From: Candidatus Endomicrobiellum basalitermitum
GTDB lineage: Bacteria > Elusimicrobiota > Endomicrobiia > Endomicrobiales > Endomicrobiaceae
Assembly: GCA_031282525.1 (NCBI GenBank)
Contig: JAITDN010000003.1
Location: 124,001 to 188,000, forward strand
DNA: 64,000 nt
Direction: 5' to 3'
Shown here piece by piece: positions 19,379 through 28,898 of this stretch. Under the pieces are notes generated by a model that made no database searches, was not told where the DNA came from, and worked only from the letters and a program-made list of their open reading frames with translations. Both the position numbers and the translations under genes were made by a program. The first letter of the stretch is position 1; each line of letters begins with the position of its first letter.

Positions 19379-20812
19379 TTAAAATTCATATTTATAATTA
19401 CCGCTATACAATATTTTCGCTTTCTCATATATCTTAATAAGATCTAAAATACTTTGTAAAACATTTAATGCAGCATCATCTAATTCTTGTTCACTTTTTA
19501 AAACAAAATATGTAGTACTTCTCCCTTTTCTTAGAAGATTTTCATCTTCTTTATGCCTTTGTATCTGTATTCTTTCAATTTCGCCAGCAAGTTTAAGTCT
19601 ATTCTTAGCACTATTCCAATCGTCTAAAATTTGAAGCCATTCATTGCTTTCTTTAATTACAGCATATTCAGCAGATTCTTGAGTTGAAAGTTTTGCCAAC
19701 TTATAACTCTTATTTATGCTTCTTCTAAGTCTGAAATCAAGTGGCAACGTATATTCCAAACCTATTGAATAATTCAATCTACCAATTTGCTTTTTCTCAT
19801 ATATACCACCATTAGTAACATTACAATCAAAACTTCCTTTTAAAGCTAACTCCGCACCTAAACTCTTTTGGAAAATTATTTGGTCACACAAAGCAATGTG
19901 AACATTTTCAAGAGCTGAAAGTACATCTGCTCTTACTCTTTTTTTTTCAGGAATTGTTTTATCTTTAAAACTAACACTTTTTTTTTCAAATTTCTCTAGT
20001 TCATATTTAATAACACTTCCGTCTTCAATATTTAAAAACTGATTAAACTCCTTTATAGCTCTTTTTTCAGTTTCATAAGCACGATTTAAATCCAATTCTT
20101 TAGATTTCACTGCAGCTTGCGCTTGAAGTAAATTTGACTTTTCAGATAAATCCATATCATATTTTTTTTGAGTCCAATTTAAAATTTTTCTTGCCCTTTC
20201 TAATGATAACTTTTTAAAATCTATAACTGTTTTTGAATAAGCTAAATCCCAATACGCAAATTTAGCTCTAAGTAAAATATTTTCTATTTCATATTCTAGT
20301 AAATACAACCCTGACCTTATAACTGCTTGTTCCTTAGATATAACAGCCTTTGTAAATACGCCATTTACATCTTTCCATAGTGACTGTTGTAAACTTAAAG
20401 AAGGGGTTAGAAAAATTGATTTTGGCTTCGGCAAATCAGTTCCAACAGAACTATTATTCATATCCAAGCTTTTCCAGTAACTTTTATCGCATTTTAAACC
20501 AAAAGAAACGTCCATACCCATTTTAAGAAATTTACTTATATTTGCACTATAGGTTTCCATTTCATTAAATTTACATTCAGCTCTATTTTTACCATCAATA
20601 TAATTAGTACATGCCTTAAAAAGATAAGAGTACTTTCTCTCAGTTTGAAGAAGCTTTTCTTTTGTAGAATCAATTTTTAAGTTTACAGATCTAAATTCTT
20701 TGTTATTTTTGACAACTATATCAATATAATCTTTTACACTTAATACTTCACAGAAGGCAGAAAATGCCACAAAAATAAACATAATTACTAATGATAATTT
20801 TAATATTTTCAT
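19379..20812 (-). CDS. TolC-family outer-membrane efflux protein
   Basis: About 477 residues, with an N-terminal signal peptide (KILKLSLVIMFIFVAFSAF). Two long coiled, helix-rich repeats have TolC/OEP character, for example ENILLRAKFAYWDLAYSKTV and SNLLQAQAAVKSKELDLNRA around residues 185-255, and a matching second half. It would form the outer-membrane duct for the RND pump encoded 185 bases downstream. The ATG at 20812 is chosen because GGAGATATT lies directly before it; an ATG at 20827 touching the rlmD stop is the alternative. Confidence 0.82.
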   Translation of the reverse strand: MKILKLSLVIMFIFVAFSAFCEVLSVKDYIDIVVKNNKEFRSVNLKIDSTKEKLLQTERKYSYLFKACTNYIDGKNRAECKFNEMETYSANISKFLKMGMDVSFGLKCDKSYWKSLDMNNSSVGTDLPKPKSIFLTPSLSLQQSLWKDVNGVFTKAVISKEQAVIRSGLYLLEYEIENILLRAKFAYWDLAYSKTVIDFKKLSLERARKILNWTQKKYDMDLSEKSNLLQAQAAVKSKELDLNRAYETEKRAIKEFNQFLNIEDGSVIKYELEKFEKKSVSFKDKTIPEKKRVRADVLSALENVHIALCDQIIFQKSLGAELALKGSFDCNVTNGGIYEKKQIGRLNYSIGLEYTLPLDFRLRRSINKSYKLAKLSTQESAEYAVIKESNEWLQILDDWNSAKNRLKLAGEIERIQIQRHKEDENLLRKGRSTTYFVLKSEQELDDAALNVLQSILDLIKIYEKAKILYSGNYKYEF

Positions 20813-20827
20813 AATATCTCCAATCAT

Positions 20828-22297
20828 TTATAACTCTAATAATATTATAACTTCAATATGATATGTCTGTGGAAACATATCAATAAGTCTAATTTTTTTC
20901 ACTGTATATTTACTGTTTTCGATAATCAACCTCAGATCTCTAGCTAGCGTTGATGGATTACAGGAAACATAAACTATTCTCTTTGCTTTTGATTTAATCA
21001 AAAAATTAACAACATTTTTTGTTATACCACTGCGTGGAGGATCAACAACTATAGCATTAAAAGTGGACTCATTTTCTCTAATCCAGTTTTCTACAGTTAA
21101 AGCTTGGAATTCTATATTGTAAATATTGTTAATCAACGCATTTTTTTGCGCATTTTTAATTGACTGGTTCGACTGTTCTATTCCAACAACTCTTTTAAAA
21201 TTCTCAGCCATCAAAATGCCAATTACTCCTATGCCACAATATAAATCAAGCAGAGTATCAGTTTTCAACGGATCTAGAACACTTAGAACTTCGTTATATA
21301 AAATTTCAGCACCTTTCGAGCTCGTTTGGAAAAATGAAAATGGTGAAATATTAAAAAAATATTCTTTATCATTTACGACAAGTTTTTCAGTAATAAACGC
21401 TTCCCCATGCATAAGAGTTAGCTTATCAAATAAAACCGCATCAGATTTCGCTCCATTAATTGTCCAATAGACACTATTCGAAAACTCACTTAATTCACTT
21501 ATAAGTTGTTTCAAAAATCCTGGGATATAATCAACGCTATTTGTTACTATGTTCACAAGAAGCTGATTATCGTTTTCAGCTTTACGTAAAACTAAATGTC
21601 TAAAAAATCCTCTATGTGTCGTATTACTATAAACTGTAAGATTATTTTTATTCACAAAATTTTTTACTAATTCCACAATAAAAGAAAAGCCTTTATACGA
21701 TATCAAACAAGGTGGTACCGAAATATACTTATTAAAACTTCCTTTACAATGAAGTCCTATATCAACAACATTTTTTTTACTAATATCATTACTGATATTT
21801 TCTACACAATAAGGTTCACCATGAATATAAATATTAGGTAATGACATTTGAAAATCATACCGATTTTGACATTTTAAACTAGTCGCATTAAAAAAACTAA
21901 ATTCCATTTTATTTCTGTAATGCCAAATTTGCATATTAATTAATATATTAGGAACTTCTACTTTGGTAAAACTCAAAAGCTCAGACGTATACTCATACTT
22001 ATATTTAATTTGGTTTTCATAAGAAACATTTTGAAAAGAACAACCTCCGCATAAACCGAAAGACGAACAGCAAGAATTTATTCTTTCATCAGATACTGAA
22101 GTAATAGTTTTTACCAATCCTTCTCTAAATGTTTTCTTATCCTTTGTTACAAACACATCTGCAGTTTCATTTGGAAGTAATCCTTCAGTAAACAAAGCAA
22201 CTCCATCCATACATCTACAAAGAGAACGTCCTGGAAAAACAATCTTTTCAGCCACTACATCAATGATTTTGTTTTTAAAAATATTATTATTAGGCAT
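20828..22297 (-). CDS. 23S rRNA (uracil-5-)-methyltransferase RumA/RlmD family
   Basis: About 489 residues. An N-terminal TRAM domain is followed by the four-cysteine Fe-S motif (one Cys in RSLCRCMD or nearby plus CCSSFGLCGGCSFQNV). The SAM-binding domain has LLDLYCGIGVIG and VVDPPRSGI, and the catalytic cysteine is in VYVSCNPSTLARDL. The enzyme makes 5-methyluridine in 23S rRNA; which of RlmD, RlmC or RlmCD it matches cannot be settled by eye. I take the ATG at 22297; a GTG at 22312 is in frame. Its stop abuts the tolC-like gene. Confidence 0.9.
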   Translation of the reverse strand: MPNNNIFKNKIIDVVAEKIVFPGRSLCRCMDGVALFTEGLLPNETADVFVTKDKKTFREGLVKTITSVSDERINSCCSSFGLCGGCSFQNVSYENQIKYKYEYTSELLSFTKVEVPNILINMQIWHYRNKMEFSFFNATSLKCQNRYDFQMSLPNIYIHGEPYCVENISNDISKKNVVDIGLHCKGSFNKYISVPPCLISYKGFSFIVELVKNFVNKNNLTVYSNTTHRGFFRHLVLRKAENDNQLLVNIVTNSVDYIPGFLKQLISELSEFSNSVYWTINGAKSDAVLFDKLTLMHGEAFITEKLVVNDKEYFFNISPFSFFQTSSKGAEILYNEVLSVLDPLKTDTLLDLYCGIGVIGILMAENFKRVVGIEQSNQSIKNAQKNALINNIYNIEFQALTVENWIRENESTFNAIVVDPPRSGITKNVVNFLIKSKAKRIVYVSCNPSTLARDLRLIIENSKYTVKKIRLIDMFPQTYHIEVIILLEL

Positions 22298-22373
22298 AAA
22301 AATGACACCCACAATTTATAAACAAAAGATTAAAATCTACTAATAAAGTTAGAATAGGAAACCTAAAGTCATC

Positions 22374-22871
22374 TCATCTATAATTAACAAATTGTAAAGG
22401 TAAAGAGAAAAATATTTTTTTTAAATAATCTATTACCTGTTGCAAATCGTCTTTTTTTGAAGAAATAACTCTCACTTTTGAACCGTCTATCTGAACTTGA
22501 ACCTTTATTTTTGAATCTCTAATAGTCTTTAAAAGCTCTTTTGCTTTCTCTGTTGTAAGTCCAGAAATAATTTCAACTATCTGTTTTACACATCCTTCAA
22601 AAGCTTTTTCCTGTTTTTTATAATCTAAAGACTTTATTGAAACTCCTCTTTTTGCAAAACGTCCTTCCAAAATATCTTTCAAAGCTTTTAACTTATATTC
22701 ATCATCTGCAATCAAAATTATCTTCTTATCACTCCTACTCAACTCTATACAAGACTTAGTACCTTTAAAATCAAATCTGTTTGCAAGCTCTTTTTGTGCC
22801 TGATCTACAGCATTATATACTTCCATCATATTTACTTCTGATACAATATCAAAAGAAAATTTATTGGCCAT
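22374..22871 (-). CDS. yajQ: YajQ-family nucleotide-binding protein
   Basis: A 165-residue member of the UPF0234/YajQ family: starts MANKFSFDIVSEVNMMEV, contains NRFDFKGTKSCIEL and RDSKIKVQVQIDGSKVRV, and has the two ferredoxin-like repeats of the family. Homologues bind nucleotides, and some bind cyclic di-GMP; the role here is unknown. The frame extends 16 codons further upstream, but the chosen ATG has an AGGAGG ribosome-binding site at ideal distance and gives the usual family length. Confidence 0.9.
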   Translation of the reverse strand: MANKFSFDIVSEVNMMEVYNAVDQAQKELANRFDFKGTKSCIELSRSDKKIILIADDEYKLKALKDILEGRFAKRGVSIKSLDYKKQEKAFEGCVKQIVEIISGLTTEKAKELLKTIRDSKIKVQVQIDGSKVRVISSKKDDLQQVIDYLKKIFFSLPLQFVNYR

Positions 22872-22960
22872 ACAATTTTCCTCCTCATATAAATCGTGAC
22901 AAGAGTCTACATTATGCAATTTTTGTTTTTCAAGCCAACCTATAATAAAAATACAATATT

Positions 22961-24169
22961 TTAATTCTTATTTTTACTCTCAAAGGTTTTCTGACTCCAA
23001 ACAGGAGACATTGAACGCAGACTACTCACAATTTCTGGTAAAACTTCAAGTACATAATCAACATCTTCTTCCGTATTATGGCAATCAAAAGAAAAACGTA
23101 TCGCTCCTTGAGCTGAAATAGGATCAACAGACATAGCAGATAGAACATGTGAAGGCTCTGCAGACCCAGAAGCGCATGCAGAACCTGTAGAAACAGCTAT
23201 TCCTTTCATATCAAGCATAAGAAGTAAAGATTCTCCTTCTATATAATTAAAACTTACATTCAAAATATTAGAAACAGCTTTATTGCCACTTCCATTTATA
23301 ACCACCTCAGGGATTATATCCAAGATACATTTTTTAAGCTTTTCCCTTAGAGAAAAAATTCTTTTATCATATTCTTCAATCCTATTGTGTGAAATCTCAA
23401 GAGCCTTTGCAAATCCTACAATATATGGAATATTTTCAGTTCCAGGTCGAAGTCCATTTTCATGATGACCACCAAAAGTTATAGGAGATATATTTACTCC
23501 TTTTTTAACATACAGAGCACCAACACCCTTAGGTCCATTAAATTTATGAGCCGACATAGAAAGTAAATCAATTCCAAGCTTTTTAACATTTAATCTAATT
23601 TTACCCGCAGTCTGTACAGCGTCTGTATGAAAGTAAATTTTGTCTTTCCTCTCTTCATTAATTCTCTTCAACTCCAACGCTATATTTTCTATTGGTTGAA
23701 TTGAACCTACTTCATTATTTGCATGCATTATTGTTACAAGCAAAGTATTGTCTTTTACAGCTTTTTTAAAATCTTCAACCAAAACAACGCCATCTTTATT
23801 AACACCTAGATAAGTTACTTCATATCCATTTTTCTCAAGATATTTACATGTGTATAAAACAGCAGGATGCTCTATTTTAGTTGTTATTATGTGCCCCTTT
23901 TTATCGTAAGCATTAAGTATTCCAAATATTGCGATATTATCACTTTCAGTACCACAACCATTAAAAAATATTTCTTCAGATTCCGCATTTAACATATCAG
24001 CTATTTTCCTTCTTGCATCATTAAGTGCCATCTTTGCTTGCCTTCCGAAATAGTGAAAACTAGAGGCATTCCCATAAACGTCAAAAAAATATGATTGCAT
24101 TTCCATTACAACTTCAGGATCAACGACTGTTGTAGCACTATTATCCAGATAAACTCTTCTTTGTTTCAT
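22961..24169 (-). CDS. Cysteine desulfurase (NifS/IscS family)
   Basis: A 402-residue PLP enzyme that takes sulfur from cysteine for Fe-S clusters, thiolated tRNA or other sulfur donors. It begins RRVYLDNSATTVVDPEV. The PLP lysine is in SMSAHKFNGPKGVGALYV and the catalytic cysteine in GIAVSTGSACASGSAEPSHV, a short loop as in NifS/IscS class I enzymes. No scaffold (IscU/NifU) gene lies alongside, so its sulfur acceptor is not shown by context. LarE in this genome does not obviously need it. Confidence 0.93.
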   Translation of the reverse strand: MKQRRVYLDNSATTVVDPEVVMEMQSYFFDVYGNASSFHYFGRQAKMALNDARRKIADMLNAESEEIFFNGCGTESDNIAIFGILNAYDKKGHIITTKIEHPAVLYTCKYLEKNGYEVTYLGVNKDGVVLVEDFKKAVKDNTLLVTIMHANNEVGSIQPIENIALELKRINEERKDKIYFHTDAVQTAGKIRLNVKKLGIDLLSMSAHKFNGPKGVGALYVKKGVNISPITFGGHHENGLRPGTENIPYIVGFAKALEISHNRIEEYDKRIFSLREKLKKCILDIIPEVVINGSGNKAVSNILNVSFNYIEGESLLLMLDMKGIAVSTGSACASGSAEPSHVLSAMSVDPISAQGAIRFSFDCHNTEEDVDYVLEVLPEIVSSLRSMSPVWSQKTFESKNKN

Positions 24170-24500
24170 TGCTATTACCTTTATTATAACGATTAAAAAT
24201 TATTTACAAATAAATGACAACCAATATCTTAATTAGAGTTTAAATAACCAAACTTTGACAAACATTAAAAAATTATAAGATAAAAGTTAGTCAATATTTT
24301 TTTTCTTTAGAAAAATACAAATTCATTTTGACAAAAAAATATTCCTACACTTCCATGTTTCACTCTTATGACATAATATATCTACTTAATTCACATAAAC
24401 TTTTTAATTTAGAATCAAAACAATAATTATAGAATTTTTAAAACTTCCATTTTTATGAGATTTAATAAAATTGAAACTCATTTTCACTTATTATCAATTT
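24170..24500. other. AT-rich intergenic region
   Basis: About 330 bases between the cysteine desulfurase and ruvX, both on the minus strand. I see no supported gene, RNA or hairpin here, only AT-rich sequence. Confidence 0.5.
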
Positions 24501-24938
24501 TTAAACAGTTACATGTATATCTAGATATGTCTGTAAAATCAGTGCAGCAGCGATTTTATCCTTAACATATTTTCGCTTCCTTCTAGAGATATTAGCCTCA
24601 TTAATAAGCATTTTTTCAGCTTGCATCGTAGTAAGCCTTTCATCAATTGTTTCTACTCTAATATACGAAGAAGAATTAATCACCTTAATGAATTTATAAA
24701 CAATTTTAGTCATTTCTCCAAAGCTTCCATTCATATTTACTGGTAATCCTAAAACAATTAAAGAAACATCATTTTCCTCTGCAATCTTTAAAATCCTCAA
24801 TGCATTTTTTTTAAAAGACAAATTTTCAATAATACTAAAAGGACTTGCCACAGTATGAGTTACATCACTCATAGCAATACCTATATTTTTAAAACCATAA
24901 TCAATTCCCATTAATCTAGATAACACTCTATTTTCCAA
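24501..24938 (-). CDS. ruvX: RuvX/YqgF-type Holliday junction resolvase-like nuclease
   Basis: A 145-residue RNase H-like fold protein. LMGIDYGFKNIGIAMSD near the start carries the first catalytic Asp; LIVLGLPVNMNGSFGEM is the central family motif; VETIDERLTTMQAEKML carries the following acidic residues. The family is implicated in 16S rRNA 5' end maturation as well as junction resolution. It stands alone, with long non-coding sequence on both sides. Confidence 0.9.
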   Translation of the reverse strand: MENRVLSRLMGIDYGFKNIGIAMSDVTHTVASPFSIIENLSFKKNALRILKIAEENDVSLIVLGLPVNMNGSFGEMTKIVYKFIKVINSSSYIRVETIDERLTTMQAEKMLINEANISRRKRKYVKDKIAAALILQTYLDIHVTV

Positions 24939-25011
24939 TAAGTAATAACATACAACATTTTAATATAACTAACTACTGGAATTGCCAAATATTATTTTCC
25001 TTTACCAAGTT

Positions 25012-25167
25012 TTAAATCCAAAAGGACATATAAAATGCTGAAGGATCAATTTCATTGAAGAGCATTCCTATTTTCTCAATCATTCTCGCAAGTTCGGATC
25101 TTCTAGATTCGAACTTTTTTGCTGTACACAGAACATTATTGAAACTACAACTATTATTCTTGCACAT
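25012..25167 (-). CDS. Small ORF of unknown function or gene remnant
   Basis: A 51-codon frame begins MCKNNSCSFNN, continues with the charged helix-like stretch KKFESRRSELARMIEKIGML and ends FYMSFWI. The residue pattern is protein-like, and the local GC is higher than in the surrounding gap. There is no clear ribosome-binding site, and the frame is open for eight codons before the ATG, so it may be the tail of a decayed gene rather than a working small protein. I do not recognise it. Confidence 0.35.
   Translation of the reverse strand: MCKNNSCSFNNVLCTAKKFESRRSELARMIEKIGMLFNEIDPSAFYMSFWI
25090..25120 (+). terminator. Terminator-like hairpin on the plus strand
   Basis: AAGTTCGGATCT and AGATTCGAACTT form a twelve-pair stem (one G-U pair) around the loop TCT, followed by a run of six T on the plus strand. 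It has the form of an intrinsic terminator, but both flanking genes are on the minus strand and it lies inside the small minus-strand ORF. Its purpose is unclear. Confidence 0.4.
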
Positions 25168-25368
25168 CTTGGAGAATCCGGAGAATAGGAATTAATTTTA
25201 ATTTATCAAAACTATTCTTTAACAAATCCAAATAAGTAATTTATAAACAAAACTACTTTTAATTCATAATTTACATATGTCGTGTTGTATTTGTATTAAG
25301 AAAGAAAATCATATTTTATATATTAACTAAAATAACCTTATTATTATTTAAGATATTTAAATTATAAA

Positions 25369-26553
25369 TTAGACGACAGATATCTTTTTTTGCTTGGATA
25401 TAATATATTTTAACACTATGGGGGTAATAAAAGTTGTGAGCATTATGACCGCGACTAAAGAACTATAATCTCGTATCTCAAAAATATTTTTCTTTAAACC
25501 TAATCCTGCGAATATCAATCCAACTTCACCACGAGGAACCATTGAAATACCTATCAAAAATTTATTAACACCCTTTTTCAATACAGCAAAACCAGCCAAA
25601 ACTTTACCTATAAAAGCAACAATAAAAAGAATTCCAGTCAAAATTAAAATTTCTGTATTTGTAGCAACAAAAGGGTTAAACGTATTTATATCAACATTAG
25701 TTCCCATTAAAACAAAAAATATAGGAACAAAAAAAGCATAAATAGGTTTTATATCTCTTTTCATTTCTTCAATTTGTTGTTCTCTTATTGTTGAGAGGAC
25801 AAGTCCTGCAATAAATGCTCCCATTATAGAGGCAAGCTTAACTTTAAGTGAGAATGCTGCTAAAGTAAAACATAAAGCAAAACCCATAATAAATACTACA
25901 TTGGATTGTTTTATTTTTGAAACAAATTTAAAAATTACAGATACGACAGGAATACCTATAATAATAGACGCAACCAAAAATAATAATGCATCTTTACTTA
26001 TATGTAAAAAAGTTTTAAAAGTAACTGCTTTATCTGTAATAAACTCTAAAACAACTGCAAGTATACCAAGTACTATAATATCATCGATAACCGCAGCACC
26101 AAGTACTATCTTTGCTTCCTGAGTTTCCAAATATCTTAAATCTAAAAACACTCTTGCTGTAATACCTATTGAAGTCGCTGTAAGAACAGCAGCAGCAAAA
26201 ACTGCTTGCGTATTTGTGAGTCCAAAGTACAAAAATACAAAATATCCTAATAAGTAAGGAATTATAATTCCTACAGAAGCTACAATTATAGCCCACCCAC
26301 CTACTTTAAAAAATTCTTTTATATTTGTTGAAAGTCCAACCTCAAAAAGAAGGATTACTGCACCTAGCTCAGACATACATGATAAAACTGGAGTTTCGTG
26401 AATAATTCCAAAAACAGCAGGTCCCATAATAATACCTGCTACAAGCTCTCCAATTATTGTGCTCTGACCTAATTTTAAAGCAATTTCTCCAAAAATTTTT
26501 GCAAAAAAAAGAATACCAGCCAAAACTAACAAAAAAGCAAACATTTCATTCAT
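25369..26553 (-). CDS. Cation:proton antiporter (CPA2, Kef/NapA-type membrane domain)
   Basis: A 394-residue, very hydrophobic protein with about twelve membrane helices. Family motifs are GELVAGIIMGPAVFG near residue 36, GAVILLFEVGLSTNIKEF, the paired aspartates in AAVIDDIIVLGILAVV (the ion-binding pair of electrogenic CPA2 exchangers) and a late SMVPRGEVGLIFAG. It lacks a C-terminal TrkA/RCK domain, so it is closer to NapA-like Na+/H+ exchangers than to KefB/KefC. Likely role: sodium or potassium and pH homeostasis. It is separated by ten bases from thyX upstream. Confidence 0.88.
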   Translation of the reverse strand: MNEMFAFLLVLAGILFFAKIFGEIALKLGQSTIIGELVAGIIMGPAVFGIIHETPVLSCMSELGAVILLFEVGLSTNIKEFFKVGGWAIIVASVGIIIPYLLGYFVFLYFGLTNTQAVFAAAVLTATSIGITARVFLDLRYLETQEAKIVLGAAVIDDIIVLGILAVVLEFITDKAVTFKTFLHISKDALLFLVASIIIGIPVVSVIFKFVSKIKQSNVVFIMGFALCFTLAAFSLKVKLASIMGAFIAGLVLSTIREQQIEEMKRDIKPIYAFFVPIFFVLMGTNVDINTFNPFVATNTEILILTGILFIVAFIGKVLAGFAVLKKGVNKFLIGISMVPRGEVGLIFAGLGLKKNIFEIRDYSSLVAVIMLTTFITPIVLKYIISKQKKISVV

Positions 26554-26563
26554 TTTATATATT

Positions 26564-27241
26564 TTATATCATAATCTTTTTCCAAGGATTATGACACGGA
26601 AAGATTTCTTTGCAGTTTCCCCTTACGCATTTAGGTCCCGCATTACAAAATAATTCAGATGCTTTTTCTCTAACAATATCTAACATACAACATGCCATAT
26701 TTCTTATTTCTCTCTGCGACTTGTTACAACATCTCAATGAAAAAAAATGTCTCAATTCTCTAGCATTCATAGTAATTATCAATTTTGTAGGAGAAGCTAA
26801 TGGTAAAATATATCTCGCATCTTCGGCAGGAATACCCGCATCCAAAAATTCTCTATATAACAACTCAATACTCTTTAATACATTATTATATTTCTTTAAA
26901 AGCGATTCATTTTCCTTTATTGTATCAGGAATTATAAATTCGATATCCCCAGAAAATTTTACATACCTCTGGCTTTGTACAGAAAAAGAAGCTAATCTGT
27001 GCCTTGTAAGTTGAGCAAGCAAACTACGCGATACGTCATCGATACCAAATGTAAAAGAAGCATGTTCTAAAACAGAATAATGACCCGCTAAAATAATTTT
27101 TTTGAGAATATTCTTTAGTTCACTGCTTTCTACAAATCTTTCAGAAATTTTATCGATATCTACAGAACTGTAGCACAAATTTGCTGCCATTGCGCATATC
27201 TTCTCTGCCTCATATGTAAAATTTAAAAGCTTTATCTTCAT
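26564..27241 (-). CDS. thyX: Flavin-dependent thymidylate synthase ThyX
   Basis: A 225-residue enzyme making dTMP from dUMP with FAD and methylene-tetrahydrofolate. The ThyX signature RHRLASFSVQSQRY (about residues 78-91) is complete, and LEHASFTFGIDDVSRSLLAQ precedes it. NARELRHFFSLRCCNKSQ near residue 160 is the second conserved block. The cysteine-rich C-terminus (CNAGPKCVRGNCKEIFPC) is seen in some ThyX proteins. It makes ThyA unnecessary and does not consume the reduced folate through DHFR in the same way. Confidence 0.94.
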   Translation of the reverse strand: MKIKLLNFTYEAEKICAMAANLCYSSVDIDKISERFVESSELKNILKKIILAGHYSVLEHASFTFGIDDVSRSLLAQLTRHRLASFSVQSQRYVKFSGDIEFIIPDTIKENESLLKKYNNVLKSIELLYREFLDAGIPAEDARYILPLASPTKLIITMNARELRHFFSLRCCNKSQREIRNMACCMLDIVREKASELFCNAGPKCVRGNCKEIFPCHNPWKKIMI

Positions 27242-27266
27242 TAAAATTCTATTCTTATCTTTGACT

Positions 27267-28553
27267 CTAAAACCAACTTATATCCTTATTGATTTCTATA
27301 ATTTCTTCCCTCTTTCTTCCAATTGAAACTAAATCTATTGAAGCACCTACAAGTTCTTCCAAATGCTTAATGTATTTCTGCGCATTAATAGGTAAACTTT
27401 CAAAGTTCATAACATCTTTAACTCTACCATTAAATCCTGGCATCTCCTCATAAACTGGTTCAGCATACTTTTGAATTGTCCTTGAAGCAGGAAATTCTTT
27501 ATATATTTTATTTTTATATTTATATGCAACACATATCTTAATTTTATCCAAATCTTCCATACAATCAAGCTTCGTAAGAATTAAATGTTTTATATCATTT
27601 ACCCTTACACTGTGACGAACTCCTACAGAATCAAACCACCCACAACGACGAGGTCTTCCAGTTGTCGCTCCATATTCTCCACCTTTTTCTCTCAAATAAT
27701 CTCCTACCTCATCAAAAAGTTCAACTGCAAAAGGACCTTCGCCCACTCTTGTAGTATATGCTTTTACAACACCTAAAACACTATTTATTTTTGTAGGTCC
27801 AACTCCGGCACCCGAACATACTCCACCAGCTATAGGATTAGATGATGTAACAAAAGGGTAAGTTCCAAAATCTAAATCAAGTAAGGTACCTTGAGCACTT
27901 TCAAAAAGTATCTTCTTATTTCCATTTATTGCCTCTTCAATCATAAGACTTGTATTAGCAACAAAAGGTCTAAGAAATTCTGAAAACTCATTATAATCTT
28001 CAAGCATTTTTTTCTTTAAATTTGAAATATCTATTTTACCTTCTAGTATAGCTGCTTTTTCAATAAGATTTTCTTCAAGCAAATCTTCAAAAACATCCCT
28101 TTCTAAATAATCAATAGATCTTATTCCTACCCTTTTTACTTTATCAGTATAGGCAGGACCTATTCCTTTTTTTGTAGTACCTATCTTAACACTCCTATCT
28201 TCTAAAATCCCATCGATAATTTTATGGTAAGGCAATATAATATGAGCTTGCTCGCTTATAAAAAATCTATCTTTGACAACAATTTTTTTCTTTGCCAATA
28301 CATTAACCTCTTCTTTCAAAGATTCTAAGTCAACTACAACTCCATTCGCAATCAAACAATACTTTTCAGGAAAAAGTATTCCTGAAGGTATTAAATGAAG
28401 CACAAAAGGTTTGTCTTCAAAAATTAAGGTATGCCCCGCATTATTACCACCTTGGTATCTAACAATATAATCTGCTTGCTTTGAGAGATAATGTACAACT
28501 TTCCCCTTCCCTTCATCTCCCCACTGCATTCCTAAAACAATTAATGTTGACAT
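27267..28553 (-). CDS. purA: Adenylosuccinate synthetase
   Basis: A 428-residue enzyme that joins IMP and aspartate with GTP in AMP synthesis. It opens with VLGMQWGDEGKGKVVHYL (GDEGKGK motif), has RYQGGNNAGHT, GTTKKGIGPAYTDK, FESAQGTLLDLDFGTYPFVT and TTGRPRRCGWFD, all in the expected order. The length matches the family. It lies 25 bases before thyX, suggesting a purA-thyX-antiporter transcript. Confidence 0.96.
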   Translation of the reverse strand: MSTLIVLGMQWGDEGKGKVVHYLSKQADYIVRYQGGNNAGHTLIFEDKPFVLHLIPSGILFPEKYCLIANGVVVDLESLKEEVNVLAKKKIVVKDRFFISEQAHIILPYHKIIDGILEDRSVKIGTTKKGIGPAYTDKVKRVGIRSIDYLERDVFEDLLEENLIEKAAILEGKIDISNLKKKMLEDYNEFSEFLRPFVANTSLMIEEAINGNKKILFESAQGTLLDLDFGTYPFVTSSNPIAGGVCSGAGVGPTKINSVLGVVKAYTTRVGEGPFAVELFDEVGDYLREKGGEYGATTGRPRRCGWFDSVGVRHSVRVNDIKHLILTKLDCMEDLDKIKICVAYKYKNKIYKEFPASRTIQKYAEPVYEEMPGFNGRVKDVMNFESLPINAQKYIKHLEELVGASIDLVSIGRKREEIIEINKDISWF

Positions 28554-28688
28554 AATTAATCATCACCTTCCTAAAATCAAAAAAACCTTAACAATTTTAG
28601 TGTTTAGTTTTACTTATGATGGATTTATAATAACTATTATTTTTTACATTTAATTTAATTAAGTTAGATTTAGTATAGATTCAATAAA

Positions 28689-28761
28689 CGCTCCCAACGA
28701 GATTTGAACTCGTGTCGCAGGATTGAAAATCCTGTGTCCTAAACCCCTAGACGATGGGAGC
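28689..28761 (-). tRNA. tRNA-Glu (TTC)
   Basis: Cloverleaf with acceptor GCTCCCA/TGGGAGC and anticodon stem CAGGA/TCCTG around the loop TTTTCAA, giving anticodon TTC. The T arm contains GAGTTCAAATCTC. CCA is not encoded. It lies three bases downstream of tRNA-Lys and probably shares its transcript. Confidence 0.93.
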
Positions 28762-28764
28762 AAA

Positions 28765-28837
28765 TGAGCCCGGTGCGGCTCGAACGCACGACAACCTCAT
28801 TAAAAGTGAGGTGCTCTACCGACTGAGCTACGGGCCC
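28765..28837 (-). tRNA. tRNA-Lys (TTT)
   Basis: Cloverleaf with acceptor GGGCCCG/CGGGCTC (one G-U pair), D arm GCTCAGTCGGTAGAGC and anticodon stem CCTCA/TGAGG around CTTTTAA, giving anticodon TTT. The T arm contains GTTCGAGCC. CCA is not encoded. A near-consensus promoter lies about 60 bases upstream. Confidence 0.94.
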
Positions 28838-28898
28838 CTTTTTTATATTACAAACTTTTATTAATTAAGAGTTTCTTGAGTTTAGAAACGACTTTTGA

